A stretch of 64,000 nucleotides of DNA from Actinophytocola algeriensis. GTDB lineage: Bacteria > Actinomycetota > Actinomycetes > Mycobacteriales > Pseudonocardiaceae. The stretch spans positions 567,698 to 631,697 of the forward strand of contig NZ_JACHJQ010000006.1 in assembly GCF_014203735.1 (NCBI RefSeq). Direction: 5' to 3'. Below are positions 1 to 9,166 of this stretch, piece after piece. A program made the translations under genes and the position numbers. The notes under the pieces were generated by a model, which was given only the letters and a program-made list of their open reading frames with translations, ran no database searches and was not told the DNA's origin. The stretch's first letter is position 1, and every line of letters starts with the position of its first letter.

Positions 1-1
1 G

Positions 2-424
2 GAGAACCTGCGGCTCGGCGCACTCGGGTCGCGGCGGAAGACGACCGCTGCCGACCTGCGCCGGATCTACGACCTGTTCCCGGTGCTCGCCGAGCGCGGG
101 ACCGGGCTCGCGCACGTGCTGTCCGGCGGCGAGCGGCAGATGCTGGTGATCGGCCGCGCGCTGCTGTCGCGGCCGAAGGTGCTGCTGCTCGACGAACCGT
201 CGCTGGGCCTCGCGCCCAAGGTCGTCGTGCAGATCTTCGAACTGCTCCGCGGGCTCGTGCGCGACGACGGGCTGACCGTCGTGCTCGTCGAGCAGAACGC
301 GCGGAGCGCACTGTCCATCGCGGACCACGGTGTCGTGCTCAACCTCGGCAAGGTGGTGGTGCGCGACGACGCGGCCACCCTCGCCGCGGATGACGGCCTC
401 CGCCACGCCTATCTCGGATTCTGA
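2..424 (+). CDS. livF: Branched-chain amino-acid-type ABC transporter ATPase (LivF), 5' truncated
   Basis: This is the C-terminal part of an ABC ATPase. The reading frame is open from base 2, so the start and Walker A lie outside the window. The signature LSGGERQM is followed by the Walker B segment VLLLDEPSLGLAP, and then by an EQNA/switch-histidine-like region (VLVEQNARSAL) typical of the LivF subfamily. It ends 11 bases before a LivH-type permease, and a LivM permease and a binding lipoprotein follow, so it energises a hydrophobic amino acid, amide or urea-type importer. A LivG partner would be expected upstream. The family call is firm; the substrate is not shown by the sequence. Confidence 0.93.
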   Translation, partial: ENLRLGALGSRRKTTAADLRRIYDLFPVLAERGTGLAHVLSGGERQMLVIGRALLSRPKVLLLDEPSLGLAPKVVVQIFELLRGLVRDDGLTVVLVEQNARSALSIADHGVVLNLGKVVVRDDAATLAADDGLRHAYLGF

Positions 425-435
425 CAGGGGGCCTC

Positions 436-1314
436 GTGCAGCAACTGCTGACCACCGTGCTCACCGGCGTGACGCTGGGCGTGGTGTACGCCGCGTTCGC
501 GCTGGCGCTCGTGCTGATCTGGCGGGCGACGCGGATCGTGAACTTCGCGCAGGCGCCCATGGCGATGATCACCACGTACATCGCACTGGTGCTGATCGAC
601 GCGGGCTACTCGTACTGGCTCGGGTTCGCCGCCGCCCTGCTGTCGGGTCTCGTGCTCGGCGCCGTGGTGGAACGGTTCGTGGTCCGGTTCGTGTCCGGCA
701 AGTCCGAGATCAACGCGGTGATCCTCACGCTCGGGCTGTTCATCGTGCTGCACGCACTGGCGGCCATCGTGTTCGGCTCGCGGTACCGGTCGTTCCCGGC
801 GCCGTTCGGGTTGCGCGGCTTCCAGATCGGCGACACGACGATCGCACTGACCGGGTTCGGGGTGTTCACGGTCGTCGCGGTCGCCGTGGTCATGGTCGGG
901 CTCGTGCTGCTGTTCCGAGGCACCGACCTGGGGCTGCGGATGCGGGCGTCGGCGTTCAACCAGGAGGTGTCACGCCTCCTCGGCGTGAAGGTCGGGCGGA
1001 TGCTGACGCTCGGCTGGGCGCTCGCCGCGCTCGTCGGCTCGCTGTCCGGGCTGCTGATCGCGGGCGGCGGCCTGGTCCACCCGTCCTACATGGACGGTGT
1101 GGTGGTGTACGGGTTCGTCGCCGCGGTGCTCGGCGGGCTCGACAGCCCGGTCGGCGCCGTGGTCGGCGGGCTCCTGCTCGGGCTGTCGCTGAGCCTGGTC
1201 AGCGGGTACGTCGGTTCGGAGCTGGTACCGCTCGCCGCGCTGGTGATCCTGATGGCGGTGCTGTTGCTCAAACCCGGCGGCCTGTTCGCGAGCGTCCGTG
1301 AGCGGAGGGTCTGA
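436..1314 (+). CDS. livH: Branched-chain amino-acid-type ABC permease LivH
   Basis: A 292-residue polytopic membrane protein with GTG start. It has about eight hydrophobic segments and the LivH-like opening TGVTLGVVYAAFALALVLIW, followed by the characteristic NFAQ segment of this permease family. It pairs with LivM to form the membrane channel of a HAAT-type importer. It lies 11 bases after the ATPase gene and ends one base before the LivM start, so it is part of the same transcript. The length fits the family (about 290 residues). Confidence 0.93.
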   Translation: MQQLLTTVLTGVTLGVVYAAFALALVLIWRATRIVNFAQAPMAMITTYIALVLIDAGYSYWLGFAAALLSGLVLGAVVERFVVRFVSGKSEINAVILTLGLFIVLHALAAIVFGSRYRSFPAPFGLRGFQIGDTTIALTGFGVFTVVAVAVVMVGLVLLFRGTDLGLRMRASAFNQEVSRLLGVKVGRMLTLGWALAALVGSLSGLLIAGGGLVHPSYMDGVVVYGFVAAVLGGLDSPVGAVVGGLLLGLSLSLVSGYVGSELVPLAALVILMAVLLLKPGGLFASVRERRV

Positions 1315-1315
1315 C

Positions 1316-2323
1316 ATGGTGCGCAGGCATCTGCTCCTCGCGCTCGGCGCGCTGGTGGTCGTCGTGCTCGTGCTGGAGACCACCAGCCAGTTCCGCAACG
1401 CGCAGTTCGCCGCCATGGCCTACTACGCGATCGCGGCGGCCGGCCTGACCATCCTCACCGGACTGAACGGTCAGCTGTCCCTCGGGCACGGCGCGCTGAT
1501 GGCGGTGGGCGCGTACTCGACCGCGCTCATGCTGCAGTCGCGGGAGGGAACGTTGCCACTGCTGGTGATCCTGGCACTGGCGACGGTGATCACGGTGGTG
1601 GTCGGCGCGCTCGTCGGCGTCGCCGCCGCGCGGTTGCACGGGCCGTACCTGGCGGGTGCGACACTCGCGCTCGCCGTCGCCATACCGGGGATCCCGCTGT
1701 ACTTCAGCGAGTGGCTCGGTGGCGAGCAGGGCCTGAACGTGCGGATGCCGGAGATCCCGGTCTGGCTCGCGGACGCGGCGTACTTCGTGACGGGCCAGGA
1801 ACTGACGCAGATCAGGTATCTCGCCTACCTGGGCTGGCTCGGCGTGATCGTGGTGTTCGTGCTGCTCGCGAACCTGTCGCGGAGCCGCGTCGGCCGCAAC
1901 TGGCAGGCGGTGCGGGACGACGAGGTGGCGGCCGAGCTGGCCGGCATCAACCTGGGCCGCGCGCGGGTGCAGGCGTTCGTCGTCAGCGCGGGGTGTGCTG
2001 GGCTCGCGGGCGGGCTCCTGGCGTTGTCGGCGCGACTGGCTGCGCCGAGCGGGTTCACGTTGACCTTGTCACTGCTGCTGTTGTCGGCGGTGGTGCTCGG
2101 TGGTTTGGGAAGTCTTGTCGGGGCGCTGGTCGGGGCGGCGCTGCTGACGTTCCTGCCGCAGGTGGTGACCGGGGCCGGCACGGACCTCGGCCTCACCGAC
2201 GTGCAGGCCGCGCAGCTGGCGCCGTTGATCTACGGCCTGGTCACCGTCCTGGTCGTGCTGCTCGCACCGGCCGGCCTCGCCGGCGGGCTGCGGAAACTCA
2301 TTCACTGGAGGCGAAGTTCATGA
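1316..2323 (+). CDS. livM: Branched-chain amino-acid-type ABC permease LivM
   Basis: A 335-residue membrane protein, the second permease half of the importer. It shows the LivM hallmark NGQLSLGHGALMAVGAY near residue 52 and a C-terminal block VVLGGLGSLVGALVGAALL. I chose ATG at 1316 rather than a GTG 18 bases upstream because it follows the LivH stop by one base and is preceded by GGAGGG. Its stop codon overlaps the start of the binding-protein gene (ATGA), so the four genes are translationally coupled. Confidence 0.92.
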   Translation: MVRRHLLLALGALVVVVLVLETTSQFRNAQFAAMAYYAIAAAGLTILTGLNGQLSLGHGALMAVGAYSTALMLQSREGTLPLLVILALATVITVVVGALVGVAAARLHGPYLAGATLALAVAIPGIPLYFSEWLGGEQGLNVRMPEIPVWLADAAYFVTGQELTQIRYLAYLGWLGVIVVFVLLANLSRSRVGRNWQAVRDDEVAAELAGINLGRARVQAFVVSAGCAGLAGGLLALSARLAAPSGFTLTLSLLLLSAVVLGGLGSLVGALVGAALLTFLPQVVTGAGTDLGLTDVQAAQLAPLIYGLVTVLVVLLAPAGLAGGLRKLIHWRRSS

Positions 2324-3642
2324 AGCGCTGGTACACAGGTACGGCGTTACTCCTCGCCATGGCGGTCACGGCGACCGCCTGCGGCGCGGGCGGCAGGCCG
2401 GAGGGCGAGGAGAAGGGCTCGACCGTAGGCATCACCGACACGACGATCAAGATCGGCGCGCACTTCCCGCTGACCGGCGTCGCGGCGCCCGGGTACAGCG
2501 AGATCCCGAGCGGCCACCAGGCGTACTACGACTACGTCAACGCGAACGGCGGCGTCAACGGCCGCAAGATCGAGTTCGTGGTCAAGGACGACGGCTACAA
2601 CCCGACGAACACCAGCCAGGTCACCAACGAGCTGGTGCTGAACGACGAGATCTTCGCGATGGTCGGCGGTCTTGGCACCCCGACGCACAGTGCCGTGGTG
2701 GACTACCTGAACGACGCCAAGGTCCCTGACCTCTTCGTGTCGTCCGGCTCGCTGCAGTGGGGCGACTGGCCGAAGGAGAAGCCCTTCACGTTCGGCTGGC
2801 AACCGGACTACGAGATCGAGGGCAAGATCATCGGTGACTGGGTCGCCAAGAACATGCCGGACGCCAAGGTGGGCCTGTTCCTGCAGGACGACGACTTCGG
2901 CCGCGACGGCGAGAAGGGCGCACGGCGGTACCTGGACAGCCAGATCGTCGCGGTCGCGAAGTACACGCCGGGCAACACCGACGTGGCGCCGCAGATCGCG
3001 CAGCTCCAGGCGGCCGGTGTCGATCTGGTGCTGGGCTTCAACGTCCCGTCGTACACCGCGCTCAGCCAGCTGGTGTCCCTGAAGATCGGCTTCAAGCCGA
3101 AGTGGTTCTACAGCAACGTGGGCTCGGACCCGGCACTGGTCGGCTCCCTGCTGGCCCGCTTCTCGGAGGGCGCCGTGACCGACAGCGCGTCACTGCTGAA
3201 CGGCGTGATGTCCACCGAGTACCTCCCCGGCATGGACGCGCCGGACGACCCGTGGATGAAGCTGTGGCAGAAGGTCTGGGACGAACACGGTGCCGACGGT
3301 GAGCTGACCAACTACCGCGTCTACGGCATGTCGCAGGCGTACACGTTCGTCCAGGCGCTGCAGGCCGCGGGCCAGGACCCGACCCGTGAGGGCATCGTCG
3401 AAGCCATCGAGAAGTCGGGCGCCTCCTTCGAAGGCCCTGGCATAGCCCCGTTCCGCTACACCGGCGACAGCCACCTGGGCATCTCGGGCATGTCGGTGGT
3501 CGAGATCCAGAACGGCATCGGCGAGGACCTGACCCCGGTCCTGGTGACCGACCTTGGCGACACCCCCATCAAGGAGGACGACTCGGCGGCAGGCGACGCA
3601 CCCCCGTCGAACGGCATCCCGGACGTGAAACCCGCGGAGTAA
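2320..3642 (+). CDS. ABC transporter substrate-binding lipoprotein (LivK/amide-binding type)
   Basis: A 440-residue periplasmic-binding-protein-like lipoprotein. The N-terminus MKRWYTGTALLLAMAVTATAC has a positive n-region, a hydrophobic core and a lipobox-like end with the cysteine at about residue 21. The mature part begins with TDTTIKIGAHFPLTG, typical of type I receptor-family binding proteins for branched-chain amino acids, amides or urea. ATG at 2320 overlaps the LivM stop by four bases. It ends the operon and is followed by a strong hairpin. It captures the substrate outside the membrane for LivH-LivM-LivF. Ligand unknown. Confidence 0.93.
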   Translation: MKRWYTGTALLLAMAVTATACGAGGRPEGEEKGSTVGITDTTIKIGAHFPLTGVAAPGYSEIPSGHQAYYDYVNANGGVNGRKIEFVVKDDGYNPTNTSQVTNELVLNDEIFAMVGGLGTPTHSAVVDYLNDAKVPDLFVSSGSLQWGDWPKEKPFTFGWQPDYEIEGKIIGDWVAKNMPDAKVGLFLQDDDFGRDGEKGARRYLDSQIVAVAKYTPGNTDVAPQIAQLQAAGVDLVLGFNVPSYTALSQLVSLKIGFKPKWFYSNVGSDPALVGSLLARFSEGAVTDSASLLNGVMSTEYLPGMDAPDDPWMKLWQKVWDEHGADGELTNYRVYGMSQAYTFVQALQAAGQDPTREGIVEAIEKSGASFEGPGIAPFRYTGDSHLGISGMSVVEIQNGIGEDLTPVLVTDLGDTPIKEDDSAAGDAPPSNGIPDVKPAE

Positions 3643-3652
3643 CCGCGGCCCC

Positions 3653-3705
3653 TCGAACGGCGGCGCAGGCAACCGCGGCAACGCGGAAGCCACGCCGCCG
3701 TTCGA
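3653..3705 (+). terminator. Long-stem hairpin after the Liv operon
   Basis: A 13-bp perfect inverted repeat, TCGAACGGCGGCG at 3653-3665 and its complement at 3693-3705, encloses a 27-base loop beginning 10 bases after the binding-protein stop codon. There is no T-tract, as is usual in actinomycetes. It probably ends the importer transcript or stabilises its 3' end. Confidence 0.55.
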
Positions 3706-4195
3706 CATGTTCGGCCACAGCAATAAAAATCGCGAACGGCGCCATCAGAAATATAATGGTCCACAATCCGGGCGACCACATAGTGATTGACGCCGACGTT
3801 GCGTATAAGTCCACGAGTTGTCACACAGCGCGTTCGACTACCGTGCTCGGCTAGGCCAAACGGGTGGCAGACGCGGCGCCTTCCGCGTGAATACTCATAC
3901 TCAGCGTCGCATTACAGGCCTCAAACCCCCTTCGCGACACCATGGGTGACGTTGAGTCGTCAATTCTTCGCGGGCGGCTCTAATCTGGAAAAGGGCGCGT
4001 CGCACCCTCCCAGAAACGTGTGTCGCATAACAAACACCCGGTGGGAACGACGTCGTACCGATTACTAGTCAACCCGCAATTATCCGTTCCGACTTACTGT
4101 CTCGTTCGGCGAACTGCGACCGGTCCACCAGGGGGCATCCGGCGCCTCGTCGACGACGACGGGAAGGGGGTACCAGTACCGATGAGAAGTTCACA
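3706..4195. other. AT-richer intergenic region upstream of the XRE regulator
   Basis: About 490 bases between the Liv terminator and the XRE gene, clearly poorer in GC than the flanking genes. Open frames here lack actinomycete third-position GC bias, so I call no gene. Several -10-like hexamers occur (for example TACTAG near 4063), and GGGAAGGGGG at 4161-4170 could serve as a distant ribosome-binding signal. It probably carries the promoter of the downstream regulator; no operator could be defined. Confidence 0.4.
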
Positions 4196-4750
4196 GTGGC
4201 GTCGTGGTTTCGCCTGTCCTCTCGCGACCCGCCGGTGCGCCGCGTGACCGAGTACCAACTGAACACGGAGGACGAGGCGACGAGCGCCGCCATCGGGCGC
4301 GCGCTGGGGGATGAGCTGAGGCGCACGCGGGAGGCGCACGGCTGGAGCCGCGCGCAGTTCGTGAAGCGCCTGCCGTCACGCATCGGCGACCGGACACTGC
4401 TGGCCTACGAACACGGCCTGCGTCAGCTCACCGTGCTACGGCTGATAGAGCTGGCCGAAGGTCTGCAGGTCAGCGCCTCGGTCGTCCTCGGGCAGGCGCT
4501 GCAGCGCGCTCGCATCAACGTCCAGAACCTCGTGTTGCGAGTGGACCTCCGCCAACTGCTCGCGGACACCAACAACACCTACCGGCCGATATTTCCCTGG
4601 GCCCGCAACCGGTTGAACGACGACCCGGAAGGGATCGTGGACCTGACACCCGCCGCGGTGCGCGAACTCGCCGCGTTCCTCGGCCGCACGCACGCCGAGC
4701 TGGCCACGTACCTGGCTCAGTTCACCCCGGAGCCATCCGGTGTGGACTAG
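4196..4750 (+). CDS. XRE-type helix-turn-helix regulator
   Basis: A 184-residue protein with an N-terminal Cro/C1-type helix-turn-helix at about residues 35-95 (ALGDELRRTREAHGWSRAQF ... TLLAYEHGLRQLTV), followed by a C-terminal region with no clear domain. GTG at 4196 is used; GTG at 4244 (VTEYQLNTED) is an alternative that would drop 16 residues. It is a cytoplasmic DNA-binding protein of a type often seen beside secondary-metabolite or signalling genes in Pseudonocardiaceae. Its last codon overlaps the end of a convergent small open frame. Target unknown. Confidence 0.8.
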   Translation: MASWFRLSSRDPPVRRVTEYQLNTEDEATSAAIGRALGDELRRTREAHGWSRAQFVKRLPSRIGDRTLLAYEHGLRQLTVLRLIELAEGLQVSASVVLGQALQRARINVQNLVLRVDLRQLLADTNNTYRPIFPWARNRLNDDPEGIVDLTPAAVRELAAFLGRTHAELATYLAQFTPEPSGVD

Positions 4751-5007
4751 TAGTACGGAAGGTATGTCGGGCGGATGCCGTAGTAGGGAAGGTAGTCCGC
4801 GTGGATCTCCCCGGCCTGCTTGGACTCGACGGCCTGGTGACTCACCACCGAGGGCTCCGCGAGCTGGTCCGCCGCCAACGAATCCGAAGCAGGTGCGACC
4901 ACGGCCGCGACCACATAGAACACTGCGCCAATCACTGTTTTGGAGCCTTCCGGAGAGGGACCGAGACGACGTGGAGTGCTTGCCTGCCACGCCGTCCACA
5001 TGATCAT
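4747..5007 (-). CDS. Possible small exported peptide precursor with a YLPYY repeat
   Basis: An 86-residue frame (ATG 5007 or ATG 5001) lying 110 bases downstream of the SARP gene on the same strand. It has a basic n-region (RR, K), a hydrophobic stretch TVIGAVFYVVAAVVAPA and a plausible signal-peptidase site after APA. That would leave a mature peptide of about 46 residues ending DYLPYYGIRPTYLPYY, where YLPYY occurs twice and closes the protein. Third codon positions are GC-rich, as in real genes here. There is no strong ribosome-binding site, and the stop overlaps the XRE stop on the other strand. I do not recognise the family. It could be a secreted signal, or a chance frame. Confidence 0.45.
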   Translation of the reverse strand: MIMWTAWQASTPRRLGPSPEGSKTVIGAVFYVVAAVVAPASDSLAADQLAEPSVVSHQAVESKQAGEIHADYLPYYGIRPTYLPYY

Positions 5008-5117
5008 GAGGATCCGGAAGTTAGCCCTGTCCCTGTGCCGTGGTCAACTGACGCTACGTAAATCGGTCGGCCACGCAACAGCTGATCAGCGCGTTCACAT
5101 TTTCGTGCATCACTCTT

Positions 5118-8081
5118 TCAGGTGACGGATTCGGGTGGCACCACCCACTGCGGCGGGTCGGTCACGAAGTCGTGACCGGCCGAGTCCGCGCGTGCCAAGG
5201 GAACCGTCCGCTCCGCGACCTGGAACGCCTCGTTTATCTTGGCATGCACTCCCGTCGCCCGACCGGGTGCACCCGTGTAGTCGTGGAGGTCGGCGGCCTG
5301 GCGCCAGATGCTCAGCGCTTGGTCGAGTTCGCCGCCTGCGTGCAACGCGTCGCCCAGCACCTCGGCCGCGTCGGCCTGACCGGCCAGGTTCTGGCTGCCG
5401 CGAAGCACTTCGACCGCTCGCCGGCCGAAGCGGATCGCGGCGTCGAAACGCCGCCGGTCCCTGTTGGTCCGGCACAGGGCCACACAGGCCCGCGCCACGG
5501 CGGCGAGGTCGGGGACGCTCTCCGCCATCGACAGCGCCGACTCGCAGTGCGCCGCCGCCACCTCGTAGTCGCAGAGCTCGCGGGAGATCGAACCCAGTTC
5601 GAGCAGACAGTGGGTCTCCGCGGACTTCTCTCCCAGCCTGCGCGCCTGCCACCGCGCCTCGTGCAGGTGCTCCACCGCCTCGCGATGCCGGTCGATGGTG
5701 CGCAGCACGCCACCGATGGCGACGTGGAACCAGCTGACCCCCTGGTGGTCTCCGACGGCCTCGGCGATGGCCAGACCGCGTTCGAACAGGCGCAGCGCCT
5801 CGGCGGGTTCCCCCTGACGTGCGGCCAGCTGCCCGAGCTGGTGCAGCACGACGGTCCGGCCGCGGTCCAGGTCGGCCCGTTCCGCCACCACGAGCGCGGC
5901 CTCGAGGTGTTCCCTCGCAGGCACGTACGCGCCGATCGTGATCTCGGCCATGCCCAGCCCCACGAGCGCCGAGGTCTCCCCACCCGGGTCGCCGATCGTC
6001 CTGGCGGACGACGCGGCGAGCGAGTAGACCGCACGGCTCTCGATCGTGCAGCCGGACCGGTCGAAGAACGTCGCGACCGGATCGGTCAGCCGCCACACGT
6101 GGTCGTGGTGGCCCGTCTCGTGCGCGTGGCGGATGACCGCGGTCAGGTTCGTCCGCTCCCGGTGGAACCAGTTCAACGCGTCGGTCGGCGTGAGGAACGG
6201 CAGCCGGTCCGAGGTCGGCTGGTTCGGCGGGGTCAGGTAACCGGGGTACAGCAGGCACGCCGCTTCCGTCGCCGCGGCGATGTAGAACCCGAACAACCGG
6301 TCCCGTGCCGCTTCGCGGGTCTCCGCCTGCTCGTCCCGGTCGAGCCGGTACGCGGCGTAGTCGGCCACGAGGTCGTGCATCCGGAAGCGGTCGAGCTCGT
6401 CCGCCTGCTCGATCATGTGCGCACCCGCCAGCGCGAGCAGGCTGCGCGTCGTCTGCGCGGGCGTCCGCCCGTCGCAGGCGTACGCGACGTCGACCGACAT
6501 GTCCGGGCCCGGGTGCAGTGCGAGCAACCGGAACAGCCTGCGCTCCGGCTGGCCGAGAGCCCGGTAGGACGAGGAGAAACAGGCCTCACCCGGCGGTGGC
6601 CCCTCGCCGTGCTCCCCCACCGTCATCAGCAGGTTCCTGCGGTTCAGCCGCACCGCGAACTCGTCCAGCTGCTCGACCGACTTGCCTGCCAGCTCGTCCG
6701 CGAGCACCGTGATCATCAGCGGCAGGCCACCGCACAGTTCGACGAGCCGGTGGTCGTCGGGGATGGGCGCGCTGGTGTGGGTCGACAGCAGTTCCGCGGA
6801 CTCCGCCGGGCTCATCGGGCGCACTGCGATCCGCCGCGCGCCCGTGGCCACGCGCAACCGGGACAGCCGTTGCCTGCTGGTGACCACCACCATGCAGGAC
6901 GACAGCAGGGCCACGAGATCACGCACGTGGTCGGTGTCCCTCGCGTTGTCGAGGATCACCAGGGTGCGCCTGCCCGCCAGCAACCGGCTGAGCAGCTGGG
7001 CCCGCTGACGCTGGTCCAGCAGCTGGTCCGGACGCTGCCCCAGGGCGATCAGGAAGTCGTCCACGACCGCCGCGGGCTCCACGACGGCACCGCGTTCGGA
7101 GAACCCGAAGAGGTCCACCATCAGCTCGCCGTCCGGGAAACGCGACCGGACCCGATGTGCCCAGTGCACGGCGAGCGCGGTCTTGCCGACGCCACCCGAC
7201 CCTTCCAGGAGCACCACGCCGCTCTGTCCCGCGGCGGCCTCGTCGAGTGCGGCGAGCTGTTCGCAACGACCGATGAAGTCCGGCAGGTCGTGCCTCAGCT
7301 GGTGGGGGACCTCGGTGGGCCGCGGCGGGTTCGGGACCGGCTGTCCGCCGGCCAGCTCGGAGTGGTGCTGCCGGAGCAGCTCCGCCGCGTGGTCCTCACC
7401 GTCGCCGCGCAACCGTTTGCGGGTCGCGATGTAGAACCGGGTGGCTTCCGGGATACGGCCCCAGCCGTACAGGGCGGTGAGACGCAGCTTCGCCAGGTGC
7501 ACGTCGTTCGGGTAGTCGGCGAGCAGGTCGTCCAGCGCGGTCACGGCCTCGTCGTACCGCCCGAGGTCGATCAGTGCCCGCACCCGGATCGTGTGCGCCG
7601 CGAGCCATTCGTTGTGCAGCAGACGTTCGCGGAAGGCTCGCGCGGGTTCGCTCGCCAGGTCGGCCAGCGGCTCTCCGCGCCACAGCCACACCGCGCGCTC
7701 CACCAGGTCGATCACGCGCGCCGGGTTGGCGTCCGCGCACGTGCGCGCATCGGCGACCAGGTCCCGGAAGCGGTGGATGTCGATGGACGACCGGTCCACC
7801 TCCAGGCGGTAGCCGCCCTGCGCCGCACGCAGCTTCGGTGGTGACGGCAGCCGTTCCAGCGCACGGCGGATCCTGGTCGCGTACGTGTGGAACGTCGGTC
7901 CCGGGTTGGCGGGGGCCGGCTTGTCCTGCGGCCACACCCACTTCAGCAGCTTGTCGACGGGCACGACCTGGTTGGCGTGCACGACGAGGGTCGCCAGCAC
8001 GGCGCGTTCCCGTGGCTTGCCCCACGTGTCGTCCGCACTGCCGTCCAACATCAGCGCGGTCGTGCCCAGAATTCCCAGCAT
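5118..8081 (-). CDS. AfsR/SARP-family transcriptional activator with NB-ARC and TPR domains
   Basis: A 987-residue pathway-type activator. Residues 1-95 form the winged-helix DNA-binding domain (LGILGTTALML ... RERAVLATLVVHANQVV) and about 95-240 the bacterial transcriptional activation domain. An NB-ARC ATPase follows from about residue 265, with P-loop GSGGVGKTAL and Walker-B-like TLVILDN, and a C-terminal array of TPR repeats fills about residues 650-950. Proteins of this architecture bind direct repeats near the -35 region and switch on antibiotic gene clusters in response to nucleotide or phosphorylation signals. It starts at ATG 8081. No biosynthetic cluster adjoins it, so its target may be distant. 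Confidence 0.92.
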   Translation of the reverse strand: MLGILGTTALMLDGSADDTWGKPRERAVLATLVVHANQVVPVDKLLKWVWPQDKPAPANPGPTFHTYATRIRRALERLPSPPKLRAAQGGYRLEVDRSSIDIHRFRDLVADARTCADANPARVIDLVERAVWLWRGEPLADLASEPARAFRERLLHNEWLAAHTIRVRALIDLGRYDEAVTALDDLLADYPNDVHLAKLRLTALYGWGRIPEATRFYIATRKRLRGDGEDHAAELLRQHHSELAGGQPVPNPPRPTEVPHQLRHDLPDFIGRCEQLAALDEAAAGQSGVVLLEGSGGVGKTALAVHWAHRVRSRFPDGELMVDLFGFSERGAVVEPAAVVDDFLIALGQRPDQLLDQRQRAQLLSRLLAGRRTLVILDNARDTDHVRDLVALLSSCMVVVTSRQRLSRLRVATGARRIAVRPMSPAESAELLSTHTSAPIPDDHRLVELCGGLPLMITVLADELAGKSVEQLDEFAVRLNRRNLLMTVGEHGEGPPPGEACFSSSYRALGQPERRLFRLLALHPGPDMSVDVAYACDGRTPAQTTRSLLALAGAHMIEQADELDRFRMHDLVADYAAYRLDRDEQAETREAARDRLFGFYIAAATEAACLLYPGYLTPPNQPTSDRLPFLTPTDALNWFHRERTNLTAVIRHAHETGHHDHVWRLTDPVATFFDRSGCTIESRAVYSLAASSARTIGDPGGETSALVGLGMAEITIGAYVPAREHLEAALVVAERADLDRGRTVVLHQLGQLAARQGEPAEALRLFERGLAIAEAVGDHQGVSWFHVAIGGVLRTIDRHREAVEHLHEARWQARRLGEKSAETHCLLELGSISRELCDYEVAAAHCESALSMAESVPDLAAVARACVALCRTNRDRRRFDAAIRFGRRAVEVLRGSQNLAGQADAAEVLGDALHAGGELDQALSIWRQAADLHDYTGAPGRATGVHAKINEAFQVAERTVPLARADSAGHDFVTDPPQWVVPPESVT

Positions 8082-8592
8082 CTCTCGTCACCCAGCTTTC
8101 GCCCCATACAAAGCTGGCACCTACCCCGTCGGATGCTACTAATTCGAAGGGGCGCCGTCCGGTACGTGACACAATTGTTGTGTGACCAGTCGTCGACAAC
8201 TCGGGGAAACTCATACGACGCCCAGGAGACGCGGGATTCACGTGCACCCGCGCGCGATGAATGCACGGGACGACACCGGATCGCCCACTCCTACCAGGGA
8301 TAACGCGACGACGGAGCGTCTGGCGCGCCGATCGGATCAGCCGGACCGCGTGGGGCGCGCCGCGCGGCAGCTGACGCGGATCACCGGCTTTTGCCGGTCC
8401 CCACGATGACAACCGCCGTAAATAGCGCCAATTGTCGCGACCTCGAAAATTTTCCGTGATACCGGAGGGCTCGTTATCCCCGGCGGGAGCGGCTCCGCGC
8501 AAACGGAATTCGACATTATCGTGCCGGCCGACCCGGCCGGCGTCGCACGCGGTTGCCTGTTGCGGAAGCACGTACTAGTCTCAAGCCCGACT
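8082..8592. other. Divergent intergenic region between SARP and MarR genes
   Basis: About 510 bases of lower GC content between the SARP start (minus) and the MarR start (plus). Two structures are visible. One is an interrupted dyad ACACAA-TTG-TTGTGT at about 8170-8184, some 90 bases upstream of the SARP start, which could be an operator. The other is a small hairpin ACCGGC-TTTT-GCCGGT at 8383-8398. A 75-codon frame from GTG 8182 has no recognisable domain and is not called. Confidence 0.4.
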
Positions 8593-9129
8593 ATGAAGTA
8601 CGTACACGACGACCGTGGGCTCTACGACCCCGCGGTGCGGGAAACCATGGGGCGGTTCGCCGAGGACACCACCGCCTTCGAGGCGGCCGCCGCCGTGCGG
8701 GCCGCCGCGCATGCCGTCGAGCGACTGCGGGCCGCCGGCGCCGAGGGGCGGGCACTCAGCTCCGGCGCCGTGGACCTGTTGCTGCGGCTCAGCAACGGCG
8801 AACCAGCCGGGGTCGGGGAACTGGCCAGGGCCGCCGGGGTCAGCTCGCGGAACGTGACCGGGCTGGTCGACACACTCGAGAAGGCCGGGATGGTCGTCCG
8901 GGCACCCGACCCGGCCGACCGGCGCGCGGTGCTCGTGTCGATCACCGAGGGTGGGCTGGGCTGGCTCGACGACTTCCGGGAACCCGCGCGGCTCGCCATG
9001 GCGGCGGTGTTTCACGGGTTCAGTGCCGATGATGTGGCTCAGTTGCGGGATCTTTGCCTTCGGCTGGTGGTGAACCAGCGGGCGGTTGCCGCGCGAATGG
9101 GGGACACCGCACCATCCACTGTGGACTGA
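8593..9129 (+). CDS. MarR-family transcriptional regulator
   Basis: A 178-residue winged-helix regulator. The recognition region GVGELARAAGVSSRNVTGLV at about residues 76-95 and the wing PDPADRRAVLVSITEGG are typical of MarR proteins, which act as dimers and respond to small phenolic or metabolic ligands. ATG 8593 is chosen; the frame is open further upstream (GTG 8521), but that extension lacks family similarity. No good ribosome-binding site precedes the ATG, and a weak TTGCCT/TACTAG pair just upstream would give a nearly leaderless message. It precedes the sugar-kinase operon but is separated from it by the LacI-type operator. Confidence 0.85.
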   Translation: MKYVHDDRGLYDPAVRETMGRFAEDTTAFEAAAAVRAAAHAVERLRAAGAEGRALSSGAVDLLLRLSNGEPAGVGELARAAGVSSRNVTGLVDTLEKAGMVVRAPDPADRRAVLVSITEGGLGWLDDFREPARLAMAAVFHGFSADDVAQLRDLCLRLVVNQRAVAARMGDTAPSTVD

Positions 9130-9166
9130 CTTGACCTTTGGCCACCCCGGTGGCGAGGATGGCGCG

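Noticed and set aside
1711-3642. Long version of the binding-lipoprotein frame starting at 1711
   Set aside because: The first 203 codons are inside the LivM gene in another frame; the lipoprotein signal begins at ATG 2320 with a coupled start.
3787-4068. A 93-codon frame upstream of the XRE gene
   Set aside because: Codon usage is unlike the neighbours (many A/T third positions), no ribosome-binding site and no family.
5172-7844. An 890-codon plus-strand frame opposite the SARP gene
   Set aside because: Shadow of the SARP/NB-ARC/TPR gene on the minus strand; its translation is low-complexity and has no recognisable fold.
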